From the NCBI GenBank assembly GCA_018857735.1, contig JABMCL010000509.1, forward strand, positions 373,501 to 437,500: a stretch of 64,000 nt of DNA, written 5' to 3'. Under the pieces are notes generated by a model, which made no database searches, was not told where the DNA came from, and worked only from the letters and a program-made list of their open reading frames with translations. A program made the position numbers and the translations under genes. Of this stretch, positions 34,960-48,489 are shown piece by piece. Every line of letters starts with the position of its first letter. Position 1 is the stretch's first letter. The DNA comes from Alviniconcha marisindica. Lineage: Eukaryota; Mollusca; Gastropoda; Provannidae.

Positions 34960-36009
34960 TGCCAAGCTCCGGCTAATCCTCTTGAAGATCTGAACTAATT
35001 GTGATTAATTGTTTTGTAAAGTATGCTAAGATTAAAAACAACAACAAAAAATCACGCCTGATCCTCTTGTTATTATTAATTATTTCGCTAATTACGTAAC
35101 AAACACTCAAAAGGATTGCATTTTTCTATGGTTTATGTTCAGCGTGGGAATTTGTTGTAAAGTTCGTTGTTATTCAGTCTTTACTCAACATGACTCAAAA
35201 TGACGGTGTAGATGTATGAAACCCTCTATAGCCGGTCACAGCACGGCACAGACCGGAAGTTTCACTTGCCTGTTTGATTGTAGCCCGCTCGCGGCCACTC
35301 CGTTCAGCCCCGCAACCAGTTGGCAGTCCCTGTAGTGTAGTGTCTCTGATCAGTTATACGCGTATAATACCGTCGGATTTTCTTGTTTTTTGTATATTTG
35401 CTCGATCTGAACATTTTCCTCATTTTATTGTGAGGTACTACAAACTGTCTGCTTCTAATGACTCATAGCCGACCAGAGATGGGCTCAGATGTGCTCACCT
35501 CAACATTAACCATAACAAATTCACAGATACAGCGTCAGTTTTGCGGTTCGACTTTGGAAAGAACATCCATATACCTGGCCTGTCTGAATCAAGGCTGTAT
35601 ATGTCCAGTCACATCTCTGATTCTGATATTTCCATGCCAGTATATATAGTCCGAGAGGTAATTTGACCTACCGTGCACCCCACAGGCCCCACTACCCAGT
35701 TAAATTAGAATTAAAGTGTTCCTTAGAGTGTGCCAAACACGATACTACTAGTTCCCAAGAAATCTTTTGGGATGCACCAGAGTTTCAGCTCTTGACGTTA
35801 GGGTACCGTCTTTCACACCAACTGAAGACGCCAAAGCACGGTGGAAAACCACCTGACTGAAATCACCGGATTTTTTTCTTTCTTTTTTTATTGATCATAA
35901 TGATTAAAATCGAAAGTGAGTCCAGATGCCTTCTGCACTGTCTAGAACAAACAGAATCGAAATATGGTGAGGCATTGGTTCACAGCCGTGATGGCGGTTT
36001 AAGCACAGT
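34960..36009. other. Intergenic; includes dispersed repeat copy 2 at 35340-35520
   Basis: 35340-35520 (ATACGCGTATAATACCG to AACATTAACC, including CTGTCTGCTTCTAATGACTC) matches 37025-37190. The rest has no recognised gene. Confidence 0.55.
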
Positions 36010-36260
36010 GTACTTCTGATGTGGAAAATGTTAGAAATGAAGAAATATGTCCTTTCTTTTTCTGTCAAAAGTTCTGCGTCATACTTTTCACTGATTCCTT
36101 GCTTCAGAATGCCGCAGTAGGGTCAGTCTTGGGTTTATTCTCAACCCAGTTTTATGATATTGTGATGTGCTTGGCGGTCACAGTACTGGACTTACCTTCT
36201 CTACCCCCCAAACCCAAGAATGTCAGAATTCATTGTCTTCACCTATGGGATAGGGATACC
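36010..36260 (+). repeat. Dispersed repeat, copy of 29760-30041
   Basis: Collinear with the earlier copy over about 230 bp in the same orientation. Confidence 0.8.
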
Positions 36261-36436
36261 CAGAGTATCCCTCCCGTTGCACATTTCCCAGATCTGCTCG
36301 TCCAAACATTACGACACGTGTTCTCGGACACGTGTTGTGTCGGGTTAACTCCCCTGTCAGTGGCTCCCACAGAGCTAGACCTGATTTAGGTCAGTGGGGG
36401 CCACGGCCTCTGCTCAGTGGTTTTGATAATTATAAG

Positions 36437-36511
36437 TGTGTGTGTGTGTGTGTGTGTGGATGGGTGGGATGGTGCGTGGGGGGTTAGTGTGGTGTGTGTG
36501 GTGTGTGTGTG

Positions 36512-36553
<42 letters not shown>

Positions 36554-36662
36554 CGCGAATGTTAGGGTGGATGTATGTACATGGGGTGCGCGTGTGCCAC
36601 TTGGGTGGTAGACGGTATCAGCATGTGTCAAGGTGTTGTGTGCATGTGCTGTGTATGCGCGC

Positions 36663-36721
<59 letters not shown>

Positions 36722-36749
36722 CTCTCTGCGTGCTGTGCGTGTGTATGTA

Positions 36750-36831
<82 letters not shown>

Positions 36832-36832
36832 C
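36437..36832 (+). repeat. Compound (TG)n-(CT)n-(TG)n microsatellite
   Basis: TG runs 36437-36460, 36495-36553 and 36757-36830, with a CT run 36665-36727 between. Confidence 0.95.
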
Positions 36833-37195
36833 AGTACATGGATGAATGAGGTTAGGTTTGCCGGTCTTCATTGTTCTTCGTTTTGTGCTGATTATTTGTC
36901 GATAGTGATTGACAGTCATTTGCTTATTAGTGATTGGTTCTGCCGTACTGGTGAAGGCATCTCTTGCTTTTCGATTTATACCGATTGTTTGTTGTTGTGT
37001 TTCGCTTTGCTTAATTTATAGTCGATCAGTCATACGCGTATGACGTGCCGGTTTTTCTTATCTTTCGTATATTCGCTTGATCTAAACGTTTTCATCATTT
37101 TAGTGTGAGGTACTGCAAAATGTCTGCTTCTAATGACTCATGGCAGACCAGAGATGGGCTCAGATGATTGTGTTCACCTCAGCATTAACCGCCAT
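36833..37195 (+). repeat. Dispersed repeat, copy 3, most continuous
   Basis: This copy joins in one stretch the segments shared with 31378-31890 and with 35340-35520, so it shows the order of the ancestral element. Confidence 0.8.
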
Positions 37196-37672
37196 GCTAT
37201 TAATGTTTTGTAGGGGAGCGGGGGAAGCAGGTTGGAAGCATGGATGAAGAGTCACAAGTCAGAGGTTGCTATAACATAACTTTTTATTTGCACCAACCAG
37301 GAAACAGTGTCTGTGTTGGAAAAGACACAACCAAACAAAACATTTAGAACATGAAAGCAAACGTAAAGACTAAACAACAGCAATTATATAATAAATACAG
37401 TAACCATGTAGTTTACAGGTAGGTTACTATAATACACGATGATAACTGTGACAAAATGATTAATAATCAAGTACATAAATTTTGTGCATAACTTGCACTT
37501 AAAACCCTATCTCACAGTGTCGCGGTGAGTATACAAGAGACGGCCAGTCGATTAACTGATGAACTCCCAGTATATAATAGTATACAATAAAGTAACAGTA
37601 AAAAATACGGATTACCAAGCTCATTCTTAACTTAACAGGAAGAGTGAGATCATTGTTACAGCACTGTTCCAC
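37196..37672. other. Intergenic, AT-rich, no gene recognised
   Basis: No frame or repeat of note was seen. Confidence 0.45.
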
Positions 37673-37951
37673 TTAAAGTAAAAGTCCAAGGTTTTTAAGT
37701 ATGCAAAATGACCATCGAAATGATTGACAAATGAGTGACTAGTTTCAGACTTAATGAAATAAAATAAAATGTTTAATTCGGTTTTTAATCGATTTTATTT
37801 TCTGTAGGCTGGCCGAGACTACAGAGGGTTTTTTTTCCTCCATCAGTCACGTGACTTTCCCGGAAGTGACGTCAGTCTGGGGAGTCAATGCGGTTGCCAT
37901 CTTAGATTCTTCAGTAAACTGTGTATGCGTGTGGTCGACAAAAAGTTAACT

Positions 37952-38239
37952 ATGCCGGCCTACTGTGTTGCCGCGAACTGTAACAATTCGCAGACGACCC
38001 CAGGTATAAACATGCACGAGCTCCCGCGCAATCGACCCTCAGTGAGGCGAAAGTGGATTAAATTTATACAATTCATACGAGCTGACTTTCTTGCTGCGCC
38101 GCATCACGTCCATTTGTGTAGCGAGCACTTCAGTGAGTGCGATTTCGCAAACCCCATGGAATACCGCATGGGGTTTGCTTCGAAGCTGACACGATGTTCC
38201 GGTACTCTTTCAAAATCCTGCCTGACAGGCTCAAACTGA
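37952..38239 (+). pseudogene. THAP-domain transposase, N-terminal fragment
   Basis: MPAYCVAANCNN starts a THAP zinc finger of C2CH type: C5 and C10, a conserved W in RRKWIKF, and C-x2-H in HLCSEHFSECDF. The frame then reads MEYRMGFASKL, the segment before the usual AVPT box, which is replaced by unrelated sequence until the stop. THAP domains bind element ends in P-, Kolobok- and related transposases. An upstream in-frame ATG (37925) exists, but THAP proteins start with Met-Pro just before the first Cys, so 37952 is preferred. No catalytic domain follows, so this is a dead fragment created by an internal deletion. Confidence 0.75.
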
Positions 38240-38307
38240 TACGGCTGTATCCTTGTGGGTCTCTCGGGCAAAGTATCAGTTTCGTCTTCGGAGCTCGAGT
38301 TGGCCAT
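38196..38307 (-). pseudogene. Start of a second element gene, possibly P2X7-ballast-like
   Basis: From the right terminal repeat the minus strand opens with MANSSSEDETDTLPERP, then IQPYQFEPVRQDFE. An acidic Ser-rich start followed by an I-Q-P-Y-x-F-E-P block resembles the beginning of the many invertebrate proteins annotated as P2X-purinoceptor-7-like (zinc-binding ballast domain). The frame soon runs into the antisense of the THAP fragment. The homology call is from memory of the motif and is tentative. Confidence 0.35.
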
Positions 38308-38590
38308 TTTGCAGCGACTCCCCAGAGTGACGTAGTAGGCATATGGTCACGTGATTTGGGCGTCATGGCGACGCTTTCGGTACGACAGAAAATGCCTTTT
38401 TTCGTGCATTTATAACCCTCAGATCACAGTTTCACCTACATCATCGTTCTCAGCGAGCTTTAACGGAAATCGTGTCAAAAATCACCCCTAACCTTGGATT
38501 TGTGCTTTAAGCACACAACGAGACGGACAGTGACACGGGTGGCACTTGGGACCACGCCGTGAGCGGGAGGAAGTCAGTCATAAACTGACT

Positions 38591-39217
38591 GGCTCTTAAC
38601 TGGGCGAATGTTTGTTCGCCGAACATACTTCGGACAGTTCGACGAACTATGATTCGTTTCTTAATTGAACTTTTAGTTCGCCGAACATGGTTCGGACAGT
38701 CCAAACTTTACTTCGTTCTCAACTGGCTTGTAATGAGATGCAAGCTTCGGCCCGAACTTTCGGCAGACGCGCAGCAGACAGCATGATCGAAAATGTAGGC
38801 TAAAGTCAAGTCATGTCAAGTTAATATACTTTCATCATCCCTCACAGGGTAATTCAACTAACTACTATCTCATTCCGGGTCTCTGAGACAAGGCTGCGCC
38901 TCCCACAAGTCAACAAATAAACAAATTCCCTCCGAAGCGAGTGGAGAACCAAGCGACACCGTCATCCATTTTTATTTTTATTTTTTCTTCATCCACAGGA
39001 GTGCTCTGCTCTCAGCCAATCAGAGGCAATGATCGTCGAATAGGGTGAATGTTCCCAGAACATGTTGAGCGAAGCTTTTTTGACCCCGAATATAGCTTCG
39101 ACGAAAACTTCCAACTAGGTTCGCGAAGAAAAGTTCGCCCAGTTAAGAACCAACTAGCTTCGCCGAATACTTCCAACTAGGTTCGCGAAGAAACATTCGC
39201 CCAATTAAGAACGGGCT
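38591..39217. mobile_element. Harbinger-like MITE, copy 1
   Basis: It is collinear with the copy at 62161-63091 over its whole length: CTTAA.TGGGCGAA, TTCGCCGAACAT.CTTCGGA, AATGAGATGCAAGCTTCGGC, GAGGCTGCGCCTCCC and CATCCACAGGAG. The right end reads CCAATTAAGAACGGGCT followed by TTA. The left end is diverged (GGCTCTTAACTGGG). Repeated TTCGCGAAC-type palindromic blocks fill both terminal regions. No protein is encoded. It starts 85 bp after the Kolobok-like element. Confidence 0.85.
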
Positions 39218-39219
39218 TT

Positions 39220-39877
39220 ACGCGTGTACAAAAGGGCTACAGCACGTTACTGTTACTGAACTCACAAGGTTCCAGGCGAGATCAAGAGATCTTAGAGGAG
39301 GGAAGCGGAGCTGGACCTTCAAGTTAGCCCAGAAGAGATCATGAGTAGGGAGGTGGAGCTGGGCTGAGAAAGTTGGACTTCCTTTGCTTCTAGTTGTCCA
39401 AGTTGTTCGTCAACAGCAGTGCAACGGACATTGTCTTTGTGACTCTGCCCAAACACAGCAGTTGAAACAGCAATTTGTGCAGTGCACAAGTCGCTAGGCA
39501 ATGGCGAGGGGACACCGCCTTAACACTTCCATTGTTCTGGCGTCGGTCCACGGTCTCTCCGGTCTTTTTCGGGCGGTTTCCGCGGTCGAGCCTTCACTCT
39601 TTCGTCCCCTTCCCACTCTGTCCCCGTCCCTAATAAGCCATCTCGCTTCCGTGGACGTAAAGCAACATAAAAGCAAAGTACTGTTACTGACTAGCAGAGC
39701 ATATCTGTGAACAACGTCAAGCGTCTTACTGACGCGGGTAGCGCATCAAGAATCTAAGCTGTCTGCTCGGTTAGAGAACAGAGACAAAGACCTAATTGCC
39801 ACCACTGACGCGCATCGAAAGTCTGCGCGCCCAAGACTCGGCCATACAAAAGCCGGATCAAAACAGAAATAACACTT
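39220..39877. other. Intergenic with SINE fragment
   Basis: 39610-39675 (CCGTCCCTAATAAGCCATCT then CTTCCGTGGACGTAAAGCA) is a fragment of the SINE family seen at 30042 and 43384. Otherwise nothing was recognised. Confidence 0.5.
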
Positions 39878-41866
<1,989 letters not shown>

Positions 41867-41869
41867 CTG

Positions 41870-42324
41870 TAGTAACATGATTTTATTGCTACAAAACCTC
41901 ATAAATCTAACGTTTTCTTAGTTTAAAATAGAATAATGTACATTGTGAAATAATTTCACCAAAGTTTAGTGTTAGTTTGTCTACAGATAACTGGATTGAG
42001 CAGAACTGAGTAGACGAAAAACATGACGTCGCGAAAGAAAAAAACATACAGACTGAGACCATCACTTCAAAAGAACAGAAAAAAAAGCCCAGGTGTCTAT
42101 TGTTCACTTCCAAGGTTTAACTGGTGAATCATTTGTAAACTTATTTTTATTATTGCAAAGGACCTGAGAATAGAATGAAGAAGCTTCAAAATATCTGCAG
42201 ATGGAGACGTGAAGAACCTGCCGACTCGACATACCGAATGGAAGATGCATACAACCTGAGGAATTGAAAGCAGAACATGGTTATCATCAGTCCAGATTTG
42301 AATGATTCCATGTTCTCGCCTGTG
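41870..42324. other. No gene recognised
   Basis: The first 45 bp copy the segment at 30011-30055; the rest is unremarkable. Confidence 0.45.
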
Positions 42325-42510
42325 GCCTGCATGGTTGTATCCACCATGGATACAATCATCACGGATACAACCATGGATACCATGGTTGTATCCGTGATGA
42401 TTGTATCCATGGTTGTATCCATGATGATTGTATCCATGGTTGTATCCGTGATGATTGTATCCATGGTTGTATCCATGATGATTGTATCCATGGTTGTATC
42501 CATGACTGAT
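42325..42510 (+). repeat. 27-bp tandem repeat containing a long palindrome
   Basis: The unit ATGGTTGTATCCATGATGAT plus TGTATCC is repeated about five times. At the left edge the array is inverted on itself: arms 42344-42376 and 42380-42412 are perfect 33-bp complements around ATA. Confidence 0.92.
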
Positions 42511-43383
42511 ATAACCGCAGGTCTACGTTGGAACCTGTTGGGGGATTAAGAGCTGCAGTATAGAGGCTGTCTCGTGTAGTTTCTTCATCTTCATCCATTC
42601 TGTGGCCACGGTCAGGGCGTTGACAAACGTTCGTTGACTGCACTGCCACTTTGAGGGGTCTGAAGCAAAGACAAATCAAACCGAAGAAACAAAAAACAAA
42701 AGAAAGACCGACTGTAACAGCAACAGAGACAAGCGACAAACAAAATCCATGCTGCATTCAGCGAGTCCAAACCGGTGTTTCAGGTCTCCCCGCTTTCTAC
42801 ACCCGCTGTTGATTGATGTCACACTTTGCCGGTTCGCTGAGTCAAACTGTGACGATACGATCTTCAACGTTGAATCTGAATACTGATTACAGCCGCAGGG
42901 TACTAGACCTGTATGAATACTGCTCAGCTTGGATGTGGGACTCCAACTTTGAGCTTGTTTGTGCGTGTGTGTGTTCTTTTCGTATAGTGTCCAACACTGA
43001 AAACTCTAGTGCATACTTGTGTTTCTATAATCAACCGAACTCTAAAAGACTACAGGATCTTTAACGCGCGTATGTGATATTTTTCATAGTCTCATCGGAA
43101 GGACTTTTGTAGAGTGCACAAAATTTCTCTCCGGAGAAGTCTCCGGGCGGGCGCAAAGCCTAGCGTTGACCCGTCCTTTTGGTGACCACGCTCCAGCGTG
43201 CTTAACCTGGGCTTTCCGGCCCGAGTGCCCTTGCTCTGCGCCACCCACTCTCCGGAAGTCTAACTGTGCGAAAAGGATGTAGACAAGGAAATTGAGCGCG
43301 GAGCTGCAGACGTGAAGACAGCGACAGTGAAAGGAGGGGTTTGTGCTTCAGGACATATACTCATCCTTCGTTTCCAACCTGGT
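42511..43383. other. No gene recognised
   Basis: Short frames only. 43118-43260 is GC-richer (CTCCGGGCGGGCGCAAAGCC) without domain content. Confidence 0.45.
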
Positions 43384-43579
43384 GTGAGCCTGTTTGCCTT
43401 AGCGGTAAGCTAGTAATTAAGGCCTCGGTTCGATTCCACTTCGGTTCTCCTTTCTCTTCGAAAAGGTAGTGGTTTGTGTACACCGTCTTGTGACTGTGTC
43501 CCTCACAGAATGAAACATTAAAATGGCTCTCATCACTGCCCATCTTAATGCAGGAGTCATTCTGGTGGTGACAGTGTAG

Positions 43580-43649
<70 letters not shown>

Positions 43650-43750
43650 CTTCCCACCTCCATACCCCCCCCCCCCCCCCCCCCATTATCCCGTCCCTAA
43701 TAAGCCTTATGGTTTCTGTGGACGTTAAGCACCATGTTGACTTACTTACT
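43384..43750 (+). mobile_element. tRNA-headed SINE with internal (TA)n
   Basis: A tRNA-like head (GCCTTAGCGGTAAGC ... GGTTCGATTCC B box) is followed by the body shared with 30042-30310, a (TA)n run (43584-43644), poly-C (43667-43684), CCCGTCCCTAATAAGCC, GGTTTCTGTGGACGTTAAGC and ACTTACTTACTAC. Confidence 0.8.
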
Positions 43751-44298
43751 ACTCCAACCTCGCTGAAGTACATAGACACGGGAAAGGTGGCCGAGAGGCT
43801 AAAGATAGTTGTGACAGGTGGTGAGATAAAGATAGTTCACAAGTGGTGAAAAGGTACAGCGGGCGGGCCCCGTCACTCATGTTCTACTTCTCAATTTTCA
43901 TGAAGTCAGTTCTAGTTCTTGGATTTTACCGTCCTGTAATTTGATGAACTTAGTTCTTGGATTTTTACATTAGTTAAAGTTAGGTTTTGGGGAGATTTTT
44001 GCGTTAGTTAATTTTTTTAATTATTATTTCAACGTCTCGTGTTTTTATGAAGTTAGTGCATTCTTGGATTTTAACCCTCCATATTTTTATGAAGACAGTT
44101 AGTTTGGCTCTTTTATTTTAACGTCCCGCATGTTTATGAAGAATGTGGATACAAGAAAGTGACAACAAGAGCAGGAGACAGTGCAGACAGGTAATAAACA
44201 GATCTAGAAGCGGTCTTCATCAAAGTCCTTTCTTTTCTTCGATTTTCATGAAGAATGCATGGCTATATTCAAGGAAGGTGGTTGTGCAATTGACTGAG

Positions 44299-44470
44299 GG
44301 CGGGGACAGCTCAGTGGGCAGAGCATCGGACTGAAAAGCCAGGCGCAATATTGGTGTGGGTTCGAGTCCTCGGTGCGGCAAGGGATTTTTCTGCCAGTCA
44401 ACTTTCACTGCAGACTCTCTTGCGGTGTCCGTACAGCCACTGGCAAGATCAGGCATTACAGGCCAGCTTT
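44299..44470 (+). mobile_element. tRNA-derived SINE
   Basis: A box AGCTCAGTGGGCAGAGC, a Phe-like anticodon arm GGACTGAAAAGCC and B box GGGTTCGAGTCC, then TTTTTCTGCCAGTCAACTTT and GCAGACTCTCTTGCGGTGTC. An oversized variable region rules out a real tRNA. The body is related to the SINE at 17131. Confidence 0.75.
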
Positions 44471-45015
44471 CATACGTTGCTTTCAAACTGTTAAACTGTT
44501 GTTTAAGTGTCGTTTTGTAGCTTAACAAATTAATTTGAAATGTGCCATAATAAATAAGCGTTCTTTTGAACCTTTTGTGTGTTTGGATATTATAAGCCAG
44601 CATTAAGAACTGATATGGCAGATGGGATAAAACAAAAAATGTTTGTAAAAGTTCCGGCAGGAAGTCTTTGAAAACAAACATTAAGAGGGTGGGTATACTG
44701 TCATTGAGAATTTGACGGATTTTCCTTTTGACAGAGACCTGGTACAACTGAGAACGTTGGAGCCGCCTTGATCCTGCAATTTTGCTGACTATACTGACAA
44801 TGCGGCTTTGCTTTGGGGCTGTATACCCGGGCTTATAATATGATCTTATTGAAAATTCAAGAACCGAAATGCTCATGTGTGAATTAACAAAGCCTTGAAA
44901 GCACGGGACGTTAAAATCCAAGAAGTAACCAACTCTCCCAAAGAAAGTTGATTATACCTGAGTAAGTACGGTCTCCATTGCTTGGGGCTTATAAGCGTCC
45001 CTGTCAGAAAGTGGA
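44471..45015. other. No gene recognised
   Basis: A minus-strand frame (44220-44921) runs antisense through the SINE and has no domain. Confidence 0.45.
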
Positions 45016-45020
45016 AACGC

Positions 45021-45021
<1 letters not shown>

Positions 45022-45114
<93 letters not shown>
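45022..45114 (+). repeat. (TG)n microsatellite
   Basis: TG run of about 90 bp with one TTG break. Confidence 0.95.
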
Positions 45115-45117
<3 letters not shown>

Positions 45118-45798
45118 GTGGCACACTAAAGAAATCCCAATGCAGAATGTTGTGAATGATAATGGCACCCTGTCTTGATTGCCCAGTCAGTCATAATTAC
45201 AAAGAAAACGATCGACTAGTCGTACGACTCCGCCAATTGTCTAACAGCAGTGGTCATTACCTGGTCTCACAATAAGGCAGTGGTGTACCAAGACAGGTTA
45301 GTGGTCGTAAAGAATGTGTACAAAGCCCTACACAAGCGGTCCTGCAATGACTTTATTTTGTGTACCTCATATTCTAGAACGTTGGTCTTTGAGGTGTACC
45401 TTTGGTGGGGTTTATGTGGTTTGTATCTACTTCATGTCAGGTGGGACTAACTGTTGCCGTAGGCGATTCGGGCCTTCGTTGTTGTGTTCATGTGACGTCT
45501 TTCGTGCGCTGATTGAAATGCGATACTTTTGTCGTTTGTAGTCAGGTGAAATGCAAACACTGAGATGTATATTGTACGTACCTGTTATTGACTGTTTCCG
45601 ACTTGGTTTGCATCTATTGTTGACTGTTGCGTCCACAGCTGCGATCCAGCTTTTGACTCGAGATTTAGTAATTAATATTTGTTTTGAACTGATGTAAAAG
45701 GATTTTGAACGTGTGATTCGTCCTGAGGCAACCGCATGCGGGTGGCGGGACGTTAAAATCACACAAGCTAATTAACTAACAGCCTTTGTTTGTTGATT

Positions 45799-45802
45799 GC
45801 AG
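45799..45802 (+). promoter_or_regulatory. Likely 5' UTR splice acceptor of PGAP4
   Basis: TTTGTTTGTTGATTGCAG ends 4 bp before the ATG. The pyrimidine-rich tract and CAG suggest that a non-coding exon lies upstream, but its donor was not located. Confidence 0.45.
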
Positions 45803-45806
45803 AACG

Positions 45807-47163
45807 ATGAAGACTGGCGGAGCGTTGACGAGGACGAGGCTGGCTCTGACCGTGGTTCTGGTCGTCACGGTCACGTGGGTTTCCCTCACGCGCCCCCTCT
45901 CCCCTCTCTTCTCCTACCTGCACCCCGAGAGCGCCATCGTGCCGGGTGCTCACGCCAGGAACCAGCACCGCTTGTCGGAAGCCAGGGACTATTTTCGCAG
46001 TCTCCCGCAGCCTCAGGGCCAGCCGGCCAGCAACGACCTGCTGCGCCTAAACAACGAGACCAATTCCATTTCCGGGTCTGTGAAATTCGTCATCGCTATC
46101 ATCACAACGCAGAGACCAGCGCCTAAAGCGAATGATGATGAGGGCGCTCCTGGATATCTTCTGCAGACGGCGTCCAAAATCCACGCGGAAATCCACCAAG
46201 CCGGGGTGCTGAACGGGAGTTTTCTCTTCGTGTGCAACGTTGATACCCATCCTACAGAACACGAAGACGCCGTTTATCTCAAAGACTACATTCCTTTCGT
46301 GGAACTGCATGGGCGTTCTTCTCACAGCGTGGCTCTCCAATCACCTAAACAAAAACTTCCCTACTCGCAGCTGTATCACAACACTGCCACAGAGAAAGAA
46401 CGATGGAACTACATTTTCTGTCTCCATTCTGCTGTGGCGTTGATCCCCAAGACTGATTACATCATGGCCTTGGAGGATGACGTCATTCCACTTCCGGATA
46501 TGAGCATCGTCTTGCAAGATGTCTTGGAAAGAATACGATTTTTCGGAGAAGTCTCGAAACCCCGAGCTGTGTCCGGGTGTGTTGTCCTTCCTTCTCTCAA
46601 GACTGACACATTCCGTGGTGAGCAATGAAAGCGAAACCCTGCGTGTGAGAAAATTCGCTTTTTTGAAACTCTACCTACCCGAAAAATGGCGGGGATTCTA
46701 CCTCTTCGATTTCCTGAGAATGACAGACTTGGCTAGCTTTGCCGCGGTAGGCTCTGGTGCGATTCTCGTTCTCGCGTGGATCTGCTCTGCCAACCCCAAA
46801 CTCTTCATACCCAGCTGGCTGAATTTCTTCGAGGGCGTAATATTTTCTCTCTTGGTGTGTTTTCTCGTTGGACGAGTGAACGTGAACGAGCTTCGTCGCG
46901 CGTCCAAACACTTGTACCGCGTGCAGCCTTCGCCCGGATGTTGCACGCCAGCCATGCTGTATCCCTCTGAAGTCGTTCCCTTTCTGATGACGTGGCTGGC
47001 GGAAGGCCCCGTGGCCAAGCCTATGGACATTCGCATCGATAGCATGGCAGACTTCCTGGGACTTCCGGGGCTTTGTGTGGAGCCTGTGTTGTTTCGACAC
47101 TTCGGCATGTTCAGCACTTTGGAACACAGCTCAGATCGCCCCGAGGAATTTTTGCTCGTCTAA
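45807..47163 (+). CDS. PGAP4: PGAP4 (TMEM246) homologue with one frameshift
   Basis: PGAP4 is the Golgi GalNAc transferase that adds a side branch to the first mannose of GPI anchors. Residues 1-40 hold an N-terminal signal anchor (TRLALTVVLVVTVTW). FLFVCNVD and ERWNYIFCLHSAV precede the catalytic acidic motif ALEDDVIP (E223-D225). After a frame change come FAFLKLYLPEKW, two hydrophobic hairpin helices (FAAVGSGAILVLAWIC and VIFSLLVCFLVGRV), RRASKHLYRV, CCTPAMLYPS and CVEPVLFRHFGMFSTL; all have clear counterparts in vertebrate PGAP4. The first frame stops at 46626 and the second is open from 46519 to the stop at 47161. The coding part lies in one exon. An acceptor-like TTGATTGCAG directly precedes AACGATG, so a 5' UTR intron is likely. 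The start at 45807 is the first ATG in frame. The frameshift is either an assembly error or inactivation. Confidence 0.9.
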
Positions 47164-47974
<811 letters not shown>

Positions 47975-48346
47975 ATGTCGAAGCGTTTTTTGTGTTTTTT
48001 TGGTTTTTGTTGTTGTTGTTTGTTTTTTTCCTGAGTGAAGCTGCTGTTTGTGTGACTAATTTTACAACGGATTAGTCAAAAACGTTAAGTCGAGCATGTT
48101 GTCTCCTTCTCACACTCAAATAAGTCGAAGCCAAGCATTTCAGGATTTATGTGCCGACACTACGCGAACCTTTCTCGGGGAATGCCTCGGACAAAATACA
48201 GTCATGGGGTTTAGAGTGAAGGTCGTAGCAAACAGCTAACGTCAACCACACAGCCTGCGCCGAGACTACGGGGAGGTGGCTGTCCTAGCTAGCTGTTGCC
48301 CGGCATCGCTTAAGTGCTTTTACTTCCGGTGCGTACTTTCTTCACA

Positions 48347-48489
48347 ATGGAAGGCGGTGACAGTGAATTTGCGAACTTTACACTGCCAACTTTAAACACA
48401 TTTTAGGAGGCCTGTAGTCAGAAAGTGTCTGGCAACAAGCAATAACTTGTTGCTCCTGCTATAGGATGCCCCAAAACGCATTTTTTCCC
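48347..48489 (+). pseudogene. Decayed SAP-domain N-terminus
   Basis: A single frame reads MEGGDSEFANFTLPTLNTF, stop, EACSQKVSGNKQ, stop, LVAPAIGCPKTHFF. This is the helix-loop-helix layout of a SAP DNA-binding domain (FTLPTL..F......VSGNK..LV.RA.GC) with two nonsense codons. Such SAP N-termini are common on repeat-borne nuclease or recombinase-like proteins of invertebrates. Possible element ends are GGCTGTCCTAGC (48278-48289) and GCTAGGACAGC (48899-48909), inverted to one another. Confidence 0.55.

Larger units (their letters stand above)
37677..38506. mobile_element. Kolobok-like DNA transposon, internally deleted
   Basis: TTAA flanks both ends (37673-37676 and 38507-38510). The ends read AGTAAAAGTCCAAGG and, inverted, AGCACAAATCCAAGG. 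The inner parts of the long inverted repeats also match: TCACGTGAC, TACGTCA/GACGTCA and TCTGGGGAGTC occur in the same order near both ends. A TTAA target and a THAP-domain gene inside are the hallmarks of the Kolobok superfamily. The 830 bp hold only the start of the THAP gene and a convergent short frame on the minus strand, so the transposase body is missing. Confidence 0.8.

Noticed and set aside
44299..44380. Possible tRNA-Phe gene
   Set aside because: The variable region is too long and the 3' half runs into the SINE body.
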